Notes: generated by a model from the letters alone, not told the origin. Numbered from the stretch's first letter, positions 33,854 to 42,191 are shown. The stretch is DNA of 64,000 nucleotides from Aquibaculum sediminis (GCF_040712085.1 NZ_JBFCVK010000002.1:124001-188000), one strand, 5' to 3'. Translations and numbers: made by a program.

Positions 33854-35848
33854 GAACGTGGTCTTCACGCTCAGCCACAGCCGCCGGCCGTCGTCCACCT
33901 GGCCGTACTCGCTGTAGCGGACCTGCTTGTCGGTGACGTTATAGACGCCGACATTGAGCAGGACGTTGTCCAGCATCTGGTAGCCCAGGCCCACGTCCAC
34001 GAAGGTGTAGGAGGGTGCGACGATCGAGCTGGAGGAGGGTCCCTGGATCGGCTGGCTCTCCTGGCCGCGGTAGGTGATGCGGGTCCAGGGGCGCACCTTC
34101 TCGCTGGCCTGCCACTCCAGCTCGGCAGACGCCAGGTGCTTCGGCAGCTGGGTCAGCGGCTGGCCCTTGTACTGGCCGGACTTCTGTTCGGAGTCGGTGT
34201 AGGTGTAGCTGCCGGTGAGGACCAGATCGTCGGTCAGCTCGGCCTGCAGCGAAGCCTCGATGCCCCGGGTGATCGCCTTGTGCACATTGACGCGGTAGGT
34301 CGGCCGCGACCCGAACTGATTGGGGCCGCCCGGGCAGATGCTGGCCGGGCACTGGACGCGGGTGATCTTGTCCTCGAAGTCGTTGTGGAACAGGGTCAGG
34401 CTCATATCCAGGCCGGACAGCCCGGAGTAGATCAGCGAAATCTCCTTGTTGAGCGACTTCTCCGGCTCGAGATCGGGGTTGCCGTAGACATTGCCGCCGC
34501 GGCTGACCTGGCCCCAGTCGGGGGTGATCTCGCGCAGGCTCGGCGAACGATAGCCGGTGGAGACGCCGCCCTTCAGAGTCCAGTCACTGGCGAAGTTCCA
34601 CACGCCGTAGAGCCGCGGGCTCACATGGGCGCCGTAGTCGCTGCTGTAGTCGAGCCGCGCGCCGCCGGTCAGCGAGAAGCTGTCCGTCAAGAGCCACTCG
34701 TCCTCCACGAAGCCGGCGTACTTGGTCATGGAGATCTTGGTGCGGTTCGAGATCTGGTTGCTGGTCTCGTCTTCCAGATGCTCGTAACCGAAGTTGCCGC
34801 CCAGGGTGAGGATGTGATCGCCCAGCGGTACGATCATGCTGGATTTGGCGGTGGTGTTCTCGATCTGCATGTTGCGGCTCTGATTGTCCGCAATCTCGTG
34901 TTTGACGTGGCTGTCGAGGGTACCGAAGGAAAGCTGGCCCCCATGACTGGCCGCGATGTGGGTGTTGGTGCTGGTGGTGTCGGAATCCGAACAGCCGCCG
35001 CGGCAGGGTGGCACGATGGTCTTGCCCACTGTCGCCTGACGGTTCTGCCGCGTCTGCCCGGCCTCTAGCGCGATCTCGTGGTCCTCATCCGGCGTGAAGG
35101 TCAGACGCCCGGTCAGGCTGGTGAAGCGCCGGTCCTCGTAGCCGTTCTCCAGGTTGTCTTCGGCGCGCCGGGTGTACTGGCCCCAGACCTGCAGCCCCAG
35201 CCGATCCTCGATCAGCGGCCCGCCGGTGTAGAAGTTGCCCTGGTAGCCGCTGCCTGAATTCGTGCTTTCCTGCAGGGTGACGGCGGTCTCGACCGCGCTC
35301 TGCCAGGAGTCGGGCACCTTGCGGGTGATGATGTTGATGACGCCGCCCATGGCATCGGAGCCGTAGAGCGTCGACATGGGGCCGCGGATCACCTCGATGC
35401 GCTCGATCGCCTGCAAGGGCGGCAGCCAGTGCTGCTCGAAGCCCGCGCTGCCGTTGGGGCGGACCTCCCGGGTGTCGACGCGCTGGCCGTCCACGAGCAG
35501 CAGGGTGTAGGCGGCCGGAAATCCGCGGATGCTGATGTCCGCACCGTTGTCGCCGGCACCGCCCCCGGTCACCGTGACGCCGGGCACGCTGCGCAGCGCG
35601 TCGGTCAGGTCGTTGTACTGGCCGCGCTCCAGTTTCTCGCGCGGAATGACACTGATCGAGGCCGGGGCGTCCTTGAGCTGCTGCTCATAGCCCGAAGCCG
35701 TCACCACGACCGGCGAAAGTTCGGCCGCATCCTGGTCCTGCGCCAGCGCCGATCCGCCCGCCAGCGTCGCGAAAAGCCCCACCGCCACAAGCGAAAAGGC
35801 GCAGTCCTGTGCCGCCCGGCACCGAGGCCTGCTGTGTTTCACCGACAT
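33851..35848 (-). CDS. TonB-dependent outer-membrane receptor (siderophore/iron type)
   Basis: The protein has 665 residues. A signal peptide of about 36 residues ends SALAQ, followed by a TonB-box region (SPVVVTASG) and a plug domain (PASISVIPREKLERG, SIRGFPAAYTLLLVDGQRV, IERIEVIRGPMSTLYGSDAMGGVINIITRKV). The beta-barrel ends in Phe (LSVKTTF), the usual outer-membrane sorting residue. It resembles FepA/CirA-type colicin and siderophore receptors. A Fur box lies 37-55 bases before the start, so it should be induced under iron limitation. No siderophore synthesis or TonB genes are in the window. Its 3' end is marked by a 23-base tandem duplication. Confidence 0.9.
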   Translation of the reverse strand: MSVKHSRPRCRAAQDCAFSLVAVGLFATLAGGSALAQDQDAAELSPVVVTASGYEQQLKDAPASISVIPREKLERGQYNDLTDALRSVPGVTVTGGGAGDNGADISIRGFPAAYTLLLVDGQRVDTREVRPNGSAGFEQHWLPPLQAIERIEVIRGPMSTLYGSDAMGGVINIITRKVPDSWQSAVETAVTLQESTNSGSGYQGNFYTGGPLIEDRLGLQVWGQYTRRAEDNLENGYEDRRFTSLTGRLTFTPDEDHEIALEAGQTRQNRQATVGKTIVPPCRGGCSDSDTTSTNTHIAASHGGQLSFGTLDSHVKHEIADNQSRNMQIENTTAKSSMIVPLGDHILTLGGNFGYEHLEDETSNQISNRTKISMTKYAGFVEDEWLLTDSFSLTGGARLDYSSDYGAHVSPRLYGVWNFASDWTLKGGVSTGYRSPSLREITPDWGQVSRGGNVYGNPDLEPEKSLNKEISLIYSGLSGLDMSLTLFHNDFEDKITRVQCPASICPGGPNQFGSRPTYRVNVHKAITRGIEASLQAELTDDLVLTGSYTYTDSEQKSGQYKGQPLTQLPKHLASAELEWQASEKVRPWTRITYRGQESQPIQGPSSSSIVAPSYTFVDVGLGYQMLDNVLLNVGVYNVTDKQVRYSEYGQVDDGRRLWLSVKTTF

Positions 35849-35884
35849 TCAATTGCCCCCAAAGTTGGTACGAATGTCGCGAGT

Positions 35885-35903
35885 GATAATGACTCGCATT
35901 CGC
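35885..35903 (-). promoter_or_regulatory. Fur box upstream of the TonB receptor
   Basis: GATAATGACTCGCATTCGC (plus-strand reading) matches the 19-base Fur consensus GATAATGATAATCATTATC at 13 positions, including the whole left half. It lies 37-55 bases upstream of the receptor start. Confidence 0.75.
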
Positions 35904-36091
35904 TATAGCAACGGGGAATGTTGGTGGGAGGGAGAAGAGCGGGCGGGAGCGGGAAGGTGGGGCGGGATGCAGGTGGTGGGTTCAGATGGCACCGAAACGG
36001 CGCGCCAAACCAAGCTATTGCCAGCATCCACGTTAGAATCGATCAGAGAGCGTCGACCTGAGGTGCAAACCGCACACTGCAGCTCAACTTT

Positions 36092-36120
36092 AAGGGCTTC
36101 CGGCCGTCTTGCGGCCCCTT
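36092..36120 (-). terminator. Hairpin after the Doc toxin gene
   Basis: Read on the minus strand, AAGGG...CCCTT (36116-36120 with 36092-36096) encloses GGCCG...CGGCC. A short AAA but no U-run follows, so it is only a weak intrinsic terminator candidate. Confidence 0.35.
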
Positions 36121-36124
36121 CAGT

Positions 36125-36526
36125 CTAGCGAAACTCAAAAGAGTTTCGCTCTACCCAGGCTGAGAACTGCTGCTCATCGAGTGTGCCCGCGGCGAGAGCG
36201 ATCATGACATCCGTTGCTTCGCGCTCGGGAGCATCCAGGTGCTGATTGTTCAGTCCAAGAGTGACGCCGAGCGCCATGAAGCTGATGCGCTTGTTGCCAT
36301 CAACGAACGGGTGCCGCCGGATGAGCGATACAGCCAGCGCAGCGGCCAACTCGAAGACGGAAACGTGGTCCTGATTCGCATACGCCAGCAGCTGCTGCGG
36401 CCGAGCGAGTGCCGCATCCAGCGCTTCGCGATCTCGTATGCCGCCTGCGCCGCCGTGTTCGTCCAGCAGTTCCTTATGTAACTGAATGAGCACTTCAGCG
36501 CTGGGGAGTGCGATCCCCTGCTTCAC
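36125..36526 (-). CDS. doc: Doc/death-on-curing-type toxin (Fic fold)
   Basis: This 133-residue protein carries the Fic motif HPFVDGNKR at residues 72-80, including the catalytic histidine and the phosphate-binding GNKR. Length and flanks (LHKELLDEHGGAGGIRDREALDAALARPQ, SFMALGVTLGLN) are typical of the Doc branch. Doc phosphorylates EF-Tu and stops translation. The start is a GTG at 36526 overlapping the antitoxin stop as GTGA. It is encoded after, not before, an AbrB-type antitoxin, which is a known but less common pairing than Phd-Doc. It is probably functional since no motif residue is missing. Confidence 0.9.
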   Translation of the reverse strand: MKQGIALPSAEVLIQLHKELLDEHGGAGGIRDREALDAALARPQQLLAYANQDHVSVFELAAALAVSLIRRHPFVDGNKRISFMALGVTLGLNNQHLDAPEREATDVMIALAAGTLDEQQFSAWVERNSFEFR

Positions 36527-36753
36527 TTGGCAAGATCACTCATCGTTCGACGGTAGCGCTGTGCAAAGCGGCGCCCGATTTCCAGCGCACGCGTGTCGTC
36601 TTGGCTGACGCGCACAATCTCCACCGTTTCGCCTTTCAGCGACACGGTGACGGCGTCACCCTGCTCCATGCCTGCCGCGGATAGCACGTCTTGCGGTAGG
36701 ACAACGCCTGTTGAACTGCCGATTTTAACCAGCTTGGTGGTGCTCACGGTCAC
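36523..36753 (-). CDS. AbrB/MazE-type antitoxin
   Basis: This 76-residue protein starts at the GTG at 36753 with GAGGAG six bases before it. The first 45 residues are a SpoVT/AbrB swapped-hairpin DNA-binding domain (KLVKIGSSTGVVLPQDVLSAAGMEQGDAVTVSLKGETVEIVRV). The tail (DDTRALEIGRRFAQRYRRTMSDLAK) is the likely toxin-wrapping segment. It would neutralise the downstream Doc toxin and repress the operon. It overlaps the toxin start by 4 bases. Confidence 0.88.
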   Translation of the reverse strand: MTVSTTKLVKIGSSTGVVLPQDVLSAAGMEQGDAVTVSLKGETVEIVRVSQDDTRALEIGRRFAQRYRRTMSDLAK

Positions 36754-36873
36754 GCAACTCCTCGCCGTTAGGGCGACAATTCTACCACAAGCACAGTTGC
36801 GTTTACGACGGTTATTGAACTGCTACGCTATGGTGGCCCCCACTCGGCCGAGGTTGGATGAAGCGCCACACCG

Positions 36874-37224
36874 CTACCCAAAGCGCTGAAGCGACTCCGC
36901 GGCTGCGGTGGGGTTGAAGAAGTCGGTGGCGGCCAGGAGGCGGTTTTCCTGGTGGATCAGGTTGCCGGCCTCGGCGCTCATCTGCTTGAAGCGGATCCAG
37001 TCCGGGTCGGCTTCCATGGCGGCGCGGCGGGTCGCGCGGTCGGCGGCGTCGCGGTAGGCCCAGATGTGGATGTAGGTGTTCTGCGCCCCGGTTTCGGTGA
37101 TGCCATAGAAGACCGGCGCGCCGAGATGGCGGACCTGCGCCTCATAGCCGTGCTCGCGGTAGAGCGCGAGCTGCTTCTGGATGGTGCCGGGGCGGCAGGT
37201 GTAGGTGCGCATGTCGAAGAGCAT
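36874..37224 (-). CDS. NIPSNAP family protein
   Basis: This 116-residue protein has the NIPSNAP dimeric alpha/beta-barrel pattern (MLFDMRTYTCRPGTIQKQLALYREHGY, HIWAYRDAADRATRRAAMEADPDWIRF). Bacterial members are small enzymes or carriers of unknown role, often beside oxidative or catabolic genes. It follows the alpha/beta hydrolase gene by 79 bases on the same strand and could be co-transcribed. No signal peptide is present. Confidence 0.85.
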   Translation of the reverse strand: MLFDMRTYTCRPGTIQKQLALYREHGYEAQVRHLGAPVFYGITETGAQNTYIHIWAYRDAADRATRRAAMEADPDWIRFKQMSAEAGNLIHQENRLLAATDFFNPTAAAESLQRFG

Positions 37225-37303
37225 GATGGCTTCCCTCTCTGTCTGGCTGCGTTCTTCTGGTCGCGAGGACTCACGCTTGAAGAATCACGCCGGGGCCCGG
37301 CGA

Positions 37304-38197
37304 TCAAGCCCTCCCGGCAGAAAGCCGCTGAAAGAAGGCCCGGATCGCCTCTGCCGCCTTCTGCGGCTGCTCCATGTGGACGAAGTGGCCGGCGTCTGAT
37401 GCGCTGGAGGCCTCCAGGTCGCTGAAGTGTTCCGGCAGGCGGTCCATCCACTCGGCTTTCAGGATCGGGTCCTGCGCGCCCCAGAGCACCCGCGTTGGCA
37501 GATCGAACGGCGGCAGCTTGGGCGCTTCGCCACGCATCACCGCCAGGCGGCTGGCGTTGATGCTGCGGTACCAGTTGAAGCCGCCTTGGAGATTGCCGGG
37601 CTTCATGAAGGTGTCGACCCAGGCCTCAAGGTCGTCCTCGAAGGCTTCCGGCCGGGCTGACCAGTGGGTGAGGAAGTGGCGCAGATAGATGCGGCAGTTT
37701 TCCCGGGACGCGCCCACAAGCTCCGCCGCCAGGGGCAGCTGGTGGAAGGACTGGTACCAGATCTCCTTGAGGTGGCCGGGCTCCGCCCAGCGCGCGCCGA
37801 TGCCGGGATAGACGCAGTTGAAGAAGAACAGGCCCGACAGCCGCTGGGGATGTCGCCGCGCCACGGCCTGGGCCGCGGCCGAACCCACATCGTGGGAGAC
37901 CAGGCCTACGGGCGTGGATATGTCGAGCGCGTCCAGCAGGCCCAGCAGGTCCTCGGCCAGCACATCCGGGGTCATGGCCTCGCTGGGGCCGTCGTAGGGC
38001 TTCTCGCTGTCGCCGAAGCCGCGCAGGTCCGGCGCGATTAGCTCAAAGTCATCTGATAGCAGGGGGATCAGCCGGCGCCAGGTGCGGCAGAACTCGGGCC
38101 AGCCGTGCAGCAGCACCAGCGGCGGCCCGCTGCCCTCGCGCCAATAGTGGATGCGGATGCCGTTGGCGGTGGCGAAGCGGGAAGTGAAGTCGGTCAT
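37304..38197 (-). CDS. Alpha/beta hydrolase, epoxide hydrolase/dehalogenase-like
   Basis: This 297-residue protein has the oxyanion loop LLHGWPEFCRTW, the downstream APDLRGFGDSEKP and a nucleophile elbow VSHDVGS in which Asp103 replaces the usual serine. It also has an acid in GAQDPIL and a histidine in AGHFVHMEQP. An aspartate nucleophile is the hallmark of epoxide hydrolases and haloacetate/haloalkane dehalogenases, so it hydrolyses an epoxide or C-halogen bond rather than a plain ester. Which of the two is not decided. It is cytoplasmic. The gene precedes NIPSNAP on the same strand and lies just downstream of soxR. Confidence 0.85.
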   Translation of the reverse strand: MTDFTSRFATANGIRIHYWREGSGPPLVLLHGWPEFCRTWRRLIPLLSDDFELIAPDLRGFGDSEKPYDGPSEAMTPDVLAEDLLGLLDALDISTPVGLVSHDVGSAAAQAVARRHPQRLSGLFFFNCVYPGIGARWAEPGHLKEIWYQSFHQLPLAAELVGASRENCRIYLRHFLTHWSARPEAFEDDLEAWVDTFMKPGNLQGGFNWYRSINASRLAVMRGEAPKLPPFDLPTRVLWGAQDPILKAEWMDRLPEHFSDLEASSASDAGHFVHMEQPQKAAEAIRAFFQRLSAGRA

Positions 38198-38272
38198 GGC
38201 GTTCCTATGGGCGATCCTGTGGCTTGTCTGACGCGGAGGGCGCCCAGCCTACACCCTTGGCCGCCGGAGGCG

Positions 38273-38728
38273 TTACTGCGGATCGAACAGCCGGGCGCCC
38301 GGGCCGCCGGCGGCCGCCGAATCGCCGGGGTTGCGCAGCGGGCAGTCGCGCAGCGACAGGCAGCCACAGCCGATACAGCCGTCGAGCTGATCGCGCAGCC
38401 GGGTGAGACGCTCGATGCGCGCTTCGAGTTCGGCGCGCCAGCGGCTCGAAAGTGCGCGCCAGTCCGCCGCCGTCGGCGTGCGCTCGTCCGGGAGGGTGGA
38501 GAGGGCTTCCTTGATCTCGGCAAGGGGAATGCCGGCGCGCTGCGCCACCTTGATGACGGCGACGCGGCGCAGAACCTCGCGCGGATAGCGACGCTGGTTG
38601 CCGCTGCTGCGCCGGCTGTGGATCAGGCCCTTGGATTCGTAGAAGTGCAGGGCCGAGACAGCCACGCCGCTGCGTGCCGCGACGGCGCCGATGGACAGTT
38701 CGCGCTGCAAGGCGCCTGGAGATTTCAT
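38273..38728 (-). CDS. soxR: Redox-sensitive transcriptional activator SoxR
   Basis: This 151-residue MerR-family protein starts at the ATG at 38728 (the codon before is an in-frame GTG). An N-terminal winged helix (IGAVAARSGVAVSALHFYESKGLI) is followed by a dimerisation helix and the [2Fe-2S] cluster motif C118-x2-C121-x-C123-x5-C129 (DGCIGCGCLSLRDCP), identical in spacing to SoxR. Oxidation of the cluster by redox-cycling compounds activates promoters with a long spacer. No soxS is present, as usual outside enterics. Its target here is the divergent metallo-hydrolase gene through the palindrome at 38744-38763. Confidence 0.95.
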   Translation of the reverse strand: MKSPGALQRELSIGAVAARSGVAVSALHFYESKGLIHSRRSSGNQRRYPREVLRRVAVIKVAQRAGIPLAEIKEALSTLPDERTPTAADWRALSSRWRAELEARIERLTRLRDQLDGCIGCGCLSLRDCPLRNPGDSAAAGGPGARLFDPQ

Positions 38729-38740
38729 CACATCGACCTC

Positions 38741-38770
38741 TTGACCTCAAGTATGCTTGAGGTTCTATCA
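38741..38770 (+). promoter_or_regulatory. SoxR-controlled promoter with SoxR box
   Basis: The palindrome ACCTCAAGTATGCTTGAGGT (38744-38763) has the known SoxR-box arms CCTCAAG/CTTGAGG. It lies between a -35 TTGACC (38741-38746) and a -10 of the CTATCA/TATCAG type (from 38765/38766), with an overlong 18-19-base spacer, as SoxR-activated promoters require. It drives the metallo-hydrolase gene. Confidence 0.88.
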
Positions 38771-38824
38771 GGGTGGCTCCCGACGCCACAAGCGCTTGGC
38801 GTCATCCACTCAAGGAGCTGACGG

Positions 38825-39457
38825 ATGCGACAGATCTATCCCGACCTCTGGCAGAGCAAGACCGAGAACCCCATTCCCGGTGCGCCGCAGGTGAACACCC
38901 ACGCCTACCTGCTGACGCACGAGGCGGGGAATGTCCTTTTCTACGCGACCGGTAACACGGCCGAGCACGATCAGATCGCCGAACTGGGTGGGCTGGCGCG
39001 CCAGTATCTCAGCCACAGGGACGAGGTGGGCCCTCATCTGGCGACGATCCGCAAGCGGTTCGGCTCGATGCTCGTCGCCCACAAGGCGGAACTGGCGGAT
39101 GTAAGCGCCGCGGCACCGGTCGACCTGGTCCTCGACAAGCGGGAGGTACATCTGGGCAGTATCGAGGTCATCCCCACTCCGGGCCACAGCCCGGGCAGCA
39201 CCTGCTACCTCGTGCGCTCGCCCCACGGTCGCCGTTATCTCTTCACCGGCGACACCATCTTCCTGAACGACGGCCAGTGGGAGACGCTGGTCTTCAACCA
39301 GGCGGACAAGGACGACCTGCGCCGGAGCCTGGAGCTCCTGCGCGGGCTGGGCCCCGATGTGGTCTTGTCGAGCGCGTCGCTCGGCGAGCCCTCCTACAAG
39401 GAGTTCACCCCTGGCGAATGGTCGGCCAGTGTCGATGGCGTATTGCGCGCTCTATAA
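38825..39457 (+). CDS. MBL-fold metallo-hydrolase, SoxR-regulated
   Basis: This 210-residue protein has the metallo-beta-lactamase fold with a modified metal motif: SHRDEVGPH (His64, Asp66, Glu67, His71) instead of HxHxDH. Later ligands are His121 in PTPGHSPGSTCYLV and Asp143 in FTGDTIF. It probably binds one or two metal ions in a subfamily variant site. It is cytoplasmic. The only gene on its strand here, it sits 55 bases downstream of a SoxR-type promoter, so it is presumably made in response to redox-cycling drugs or oxidants. The substrate is unknown; a thiol-ester or lactone is plausible but unproven. Confidence 0.85.
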   Translation: MRQIYPDLWQSKTENPIPGAPQVNTHAYLLTHEAGNVLFYATGNTAEHDQIAELGGLARQYLSHRDEVGPHLATIRKRFGSMLVAHKAELADVSAAAPVDLVLDKREVHLGSIEVIPTPGHSPGSTCYLVRSPHGRRYLFTGDTIFLNDGQWETLVFNQADKDDLRRSLELLRGLGPDVVLSSASLGEPSYKEFTPGEWSASVDGVLRAL

Positions 39458-39479
39458 TAGCCCAGCCGGGGCAGGGGGG

Positions 39480-39785
39480 TCAGACGTCGATCCAGACCTC
39501 CCCCTCCTCGATCTTCACCTCGAAGGTCTGTAGCGGTTCGTCCACCGGGCCTTCCAGCGGCTCGCCGGTCTTCACGTCGAAGACACCCTGATGCAGCGGG
39601 CATTCGATGGTGCCGTCGTCGTAGTAGCCCGTGTGCAGGCAGGCGTAGGCATGGGTGCAGATGTTGTCGGTGGCGTAGATCTCGCCTTCATAGTCGTAGA
39701 GCGCGATCTGCCGCTTGCCCACGCGCACCTCGATGGGCTTGTCGGTCGGAATTTCATTTCGCTGAGCAACCTTGTGCCACGCCAT
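39480..39785 (-). CDS. Rieske [2Fe-2S] ferredoxin-type protein
   Basis: The start is the ATG at 39785, giving 101 residues, the usual length. The cluster ligands are C43-x-H45 (ICTHAYACL) and C62-x2-H65 (ECPLHQGVFD). This is the ferredoxin component class of ring-hydroxylating dioxygenases, but no oxygenase subunit is in the window, so its partner may be encoded elsewhere. It converges on the SoxR-regulated gene (22-base gap). The 261-base gap upstream (39786-40046) shows no gene. Confidence 0.88.
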   Translation of the reverse strand: MAWHKVAQRNEIPTDKPIEVRVGKRQIALYDYEGEIYATDNICTHAYACLHTGYYDDGTIECPLHQGVFDVKTGEPLEGPVDEPLQTFEVKIEEGEVWIDV

Positions 39786-40046
39786 CGTCTGCCTCTGTAT
39801 TCGTTGCATCCAGGCTCGTCCTGAGCCGCGCGGACGGTAGCCCGCAGGCCTCAGGCTTGCAAACCTCGGCAAGGCAGGGGCGGACGAGTGCCTGTGCCTC
39901 TGCCTGTTCCCGGGGCGCGCGGTGACGCTTTTGCGGCAAAGAAGTGGGAAGCACCTTCCGGGCGCTTGTCGTTGCGCACCCCCGTCCCAATTCCCGTGGT
40001 GGACAGGATGCAACCCGTCTCACGCATGAGTTCAGGGAGAAGAGCC

Positions 40047-40592
40047 ATGTCACTCTCGCGTCGTTCGGCCCTGACGGTCGGGGCCGGTTTTTCGCTCGCT
40101 GCCGCCGGCAGTCTGGCCGCTTTCGCGCCCGCGCCGTCCAGGGCGTCGGCCCACGCCCTGCAGGAAGCCCACGCCGCCGCGGGCCGGGCGCGCGCGGCCT
40201 ACCACCTGCTGCTGGAAAGTGGCCGCCTGCCGGCGCTGATCCTCGATCTGGCCGAGCGCATCTACGAGCGCCACCGGGCCACGGAGGAGGCTCTGGGCGA
40301 CCGTCTCGCCGGCGCGCGCCCCGCCGGCCTGGACCAGCCGGATGTGCAGGCCGCCATCCAGGGCGCGGACACGCCCACGGCGCTCATCCGCCTGATGCGC
40401 GACATCGAGGCGCGTGCCTTGGCCGGCTATCTGGCGCAGGAGACCGCAGAGGGCGAGGCCAAGGTGCTGCTGGCCGCTGCCGCGGCCGATGGCGCCATGC
40501 ATTGGGCGCTTCTGAACCACACCCTGGGCGAGGCACTGCCGCGACAAGGCCTGAGCGCCGGCGGCAGCCTGCCCACCAGTGGCATCGAGTAA
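40047..40592 (+). CDS. Tat-exported ferritin-like protein
   Basis: This 181-residue protein starts at the ATG at 40047 after GGGAGAAGAG. A twin-arginine-like signal (SRRSALTVGAGFSLAAAGSLAAFA) is followed by a helix-rich domain with many Ala, Arg and Glu residues (EAHAAAGRARAAYHLLLESGRLP, EERHRATEEALGDR-like, IEARALAGYLAQETAEGEAKVLL, WALLNHTLGEALP). This suggests a four-helix ferritin-like bundle of the DUF4439 kind, but the metal ligands are not clear, so this is a fold-level guess. It precedes a DUF4394-like gene by 14 bases, which suggests an operon. Confidence 0.6.
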   Translation: MSLSRRSALTVGAGFSLAAAGSLAAFAPAPSRASAHALQEAHAAAGRARAAYHLLLESGRLPALILDLAERIYERHRATEEALGDRLAGARPAGLDQPDVQAAIQGADTPTALIRLMRDIEARALAGYLAQETAEGEAKVLLAAAAADGAMHWALLNHTLGEALPRQGLSAGGSLPTSGIE

Positions 40593-40606
40593 GGTGGAGG
40601 CGTGCG

Positions 40607-41359
40607 ATGAGGGCTCTACAAGCCTTGGGCCTGACGGTCCGCCAGGAACTGCTGCACCTCGATCTCGATCGCGGTGTGATCGGTGAACGCCGGCGACTGG
40701 CCAATGTGGAGGATCTGCGCGGTCTGCTCCTCGCCCTCGACCGGCGCCCCTCGGACGGGCGGATCTACGCCCTGACCGGACTGACCGAAATGACCGAGCG
40801 CATGAGTCTCTTGCCGCTGCCGCCAGGCGCCACGCGCAGCGCCGACTTCCGGCAGCAGGTCAACGAGGTTGGCCTGGATCTGCCGCTGCCCGAGAATGCA
40901 CTGATCGCCTTCGATCCGGTGCAGGACAATCTGCGCGCGGTCGCGCCCTCCGGACGCAGCTTCCGGGTCGACCCGGAAAGCGGCGCGCTCCAGGCCGATG
41001 TCAGCCTCTCGCTCTGGGATGGCCGCGGGCGCCCGCGGCTTTCGGCCATCGCCTACGCCCGGGCCCTGCCGGATGCTAGGCGCGCCCCGCTCTATCTGCT
41101 CGACGTGGGGCAGCGGGCGCTGCACGTGGAGGACCCGCGCGAGCCCGGGCGGGTGGAGTACATCGGGGCGCTGGGCATCGAGCTGCGTGAACTCTCCGCC
41201 TTTCGCATCTTCTCCACGCCGGAGCGTGGCGATACGGCGGTCCTGGTGGATGGCCACCGCATCTATACCGTGGACCTTCTGACCGGACGCGCCTGGGATC
41301 GCGGCAGTTTCGGAGCGCAGGATCTGGTCATCACTGACATGGCCCCGCTCTTCGAGTAG
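40607..41359 (+). CDS. DUF4394-like protein
   Basis: This 250-residue protein starts at the ATG at 40607 (GGTGGAGG just upstream). It contains the motif run DGRIYALTGLTEMTERMSLLPLPPG near residue 45, then ALIAFDPVQDNLRAVAPSGRSFRVDPESGALQADVSL, and later RVEYIGALGIELRELSAFRIFST. This blade-like pattern is that of the DUF4394 (TIGR-type beta-propeller) group, whose function is unknown. There is no signal peptide, in contrast to many members. It lies 14 bases after the Tat-exported protein gene. Confidence 0.7.
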   Translation: MRALQALGLTVRQELLHLDLDRGVIGERRRLANVEDLRGLLLALDRRPSDGRIYALTGLTEMTERMSLLPLPPGATRSADFRQQVNEVGLDLPLPENALIAFDPVQDNLRAVAPSGRSFRVDPESGALQADVSLSLWDGRGRPRLSAIAYARALPDARRAPLYLLDVGQRALHVEDPREPGRVEYIGALGIELRELSAFRIFSTPERGDTAVLVDGHRIYTVDLLTGRAWDRGSFGAQDLVITDMAPLFE

Positions 41360-41443
41360 CAGGGAGCGCCGAAAGGGCATCACACGGCTTCACAAGGCAT
41401 CAGGGGCCCCGTCGCGCAGTTGGTTGCGGTGCACAAGGTGCGC

Positions 41444-41472
41444 TTGCACCGACCCGGCGCCGGGGCTATAAG
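41444..41472 (+). promoter_or_regulatory. Sigma-70 promoter of rpmI-rplT
   Basis: TTGCAC (41444-41449), a 17-base GC-rich spacer, and TATAAG (41467-41472) form a good housekeeping promoter 86 bases upstream of rpmI. Confidence 0.7.
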
Positions 41473-41558
41473 GCGCACTCCCGAACCGGACGGTGCGGCC
41501 CACAGGCATGCCCAGCCGTCCAGAACATTCATGGCCTTCGAGCCTGAAAGGAATGAAA

Positions 41559-41759
41559 ATGCCGAAGATGAAGACCAAGAGCGGGGCCAAGAAGCGCTTC
41601 CGCCTCACGGCGAAGGGCAAGGTCCGTGCCAACGCGGCCTATCTGAGCCACATGATGCGTCGCAAGCCGCAGCAGATGAAGCGTCAGGCCCGCGGGACGA
41701 TGATCCTGAGCGAGCGTGATGCGCGGGTCGTGCGCAAGCACTTCCTGCCCAACGGCTGA
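41559..41759 (+). CDS. rpmI: 50S ribosomal protein L35
   Basis: This 66-residue basic protein reads MPKMKTKSGAKKRFRLTAKG onward with the conserved KKPQQMKRQ-like segment (RRKPQQMKRQARGT), the L35 signature. It starts at the ATG at 41559 after GAAAGGA. infC, often upstream in other phyla, is absent here, as usual for Alphaproteobacteria. rplT follows 20 bases later. Confidence 0.97.
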   Translation: MPKMKTKSGAKKRFRLTAKGKVRANAAYLSHMMRRKPQQMKRQARGTMILSERDARVVRKHFLPNG

Positions 41760-41779
41760 CCTGAGAGCGGAGAAAGAAA

Positions 41780-42157
41780 ATGGCACGCATCAAGCGCGGC
41801 ACGACCGCCCATGCCGCTCATAAGAAAGTTATCAAGCAGGCCAAGGGCTATCGCGGCCGTGGCAAGAACGTCTATCGCGTCGCTGTCCAGCGCGTCGAGA
41901 AGGCCCTGCAGTACGCCTATCGCGACCGCCGTGTGCGCAAGCGCGATTTCCGTGCGCTGTGGATCCAGCGGATCAATGCCGCTTCGCGCGAGCATGGCCT
42001 GTCCTATTCGCAGTTCATGAACGGCATCCACAAGGCCGGCATCGAGGTGGACCGCAAGGTCCTGGCCGATCTTGCGGTGCGCGAGCCGGCCGCTTTTGCC
42101 AGCCTGGTCGAGCAGGCACAGGCCGCGCTCGCCGAGGCTGCTCAGGCCAAGGCCTGA
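41780..42157 (+). CDS. rplT: 50S ribosomal protein L20
   Basis: This 125-residue protein has the L20 signature (MARIKRGTTAHAAHKKVIKQAKGYRGRGKNVYRVA, RRVRKRDFRALWIQRINAA). It is slightly longer than typical L20 (about 118) because of an alanine-rich C-terminal tail (AQAALAEAAQAKA). It is needed for early assembly of the large ribosomal subunit. It is in operon with rpmI and followed by the pheST genes. Confidence 0.97.
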   Translation: MARIKRGTTAHAAHKKVIKQAKGYRGRGKNVYRVAVQRVEKALQYAYRDRRVRKRDFRALWIQRINAASREHGLSYSQFMNGIHKAGIEVDRKVLADLAVREPAAFASLVEQAQAALAEAAQAKA

Positions 42158-42191
42158 GCCTCCGGGCTTCGCGCTCTTCCCTGTCCCTGCT

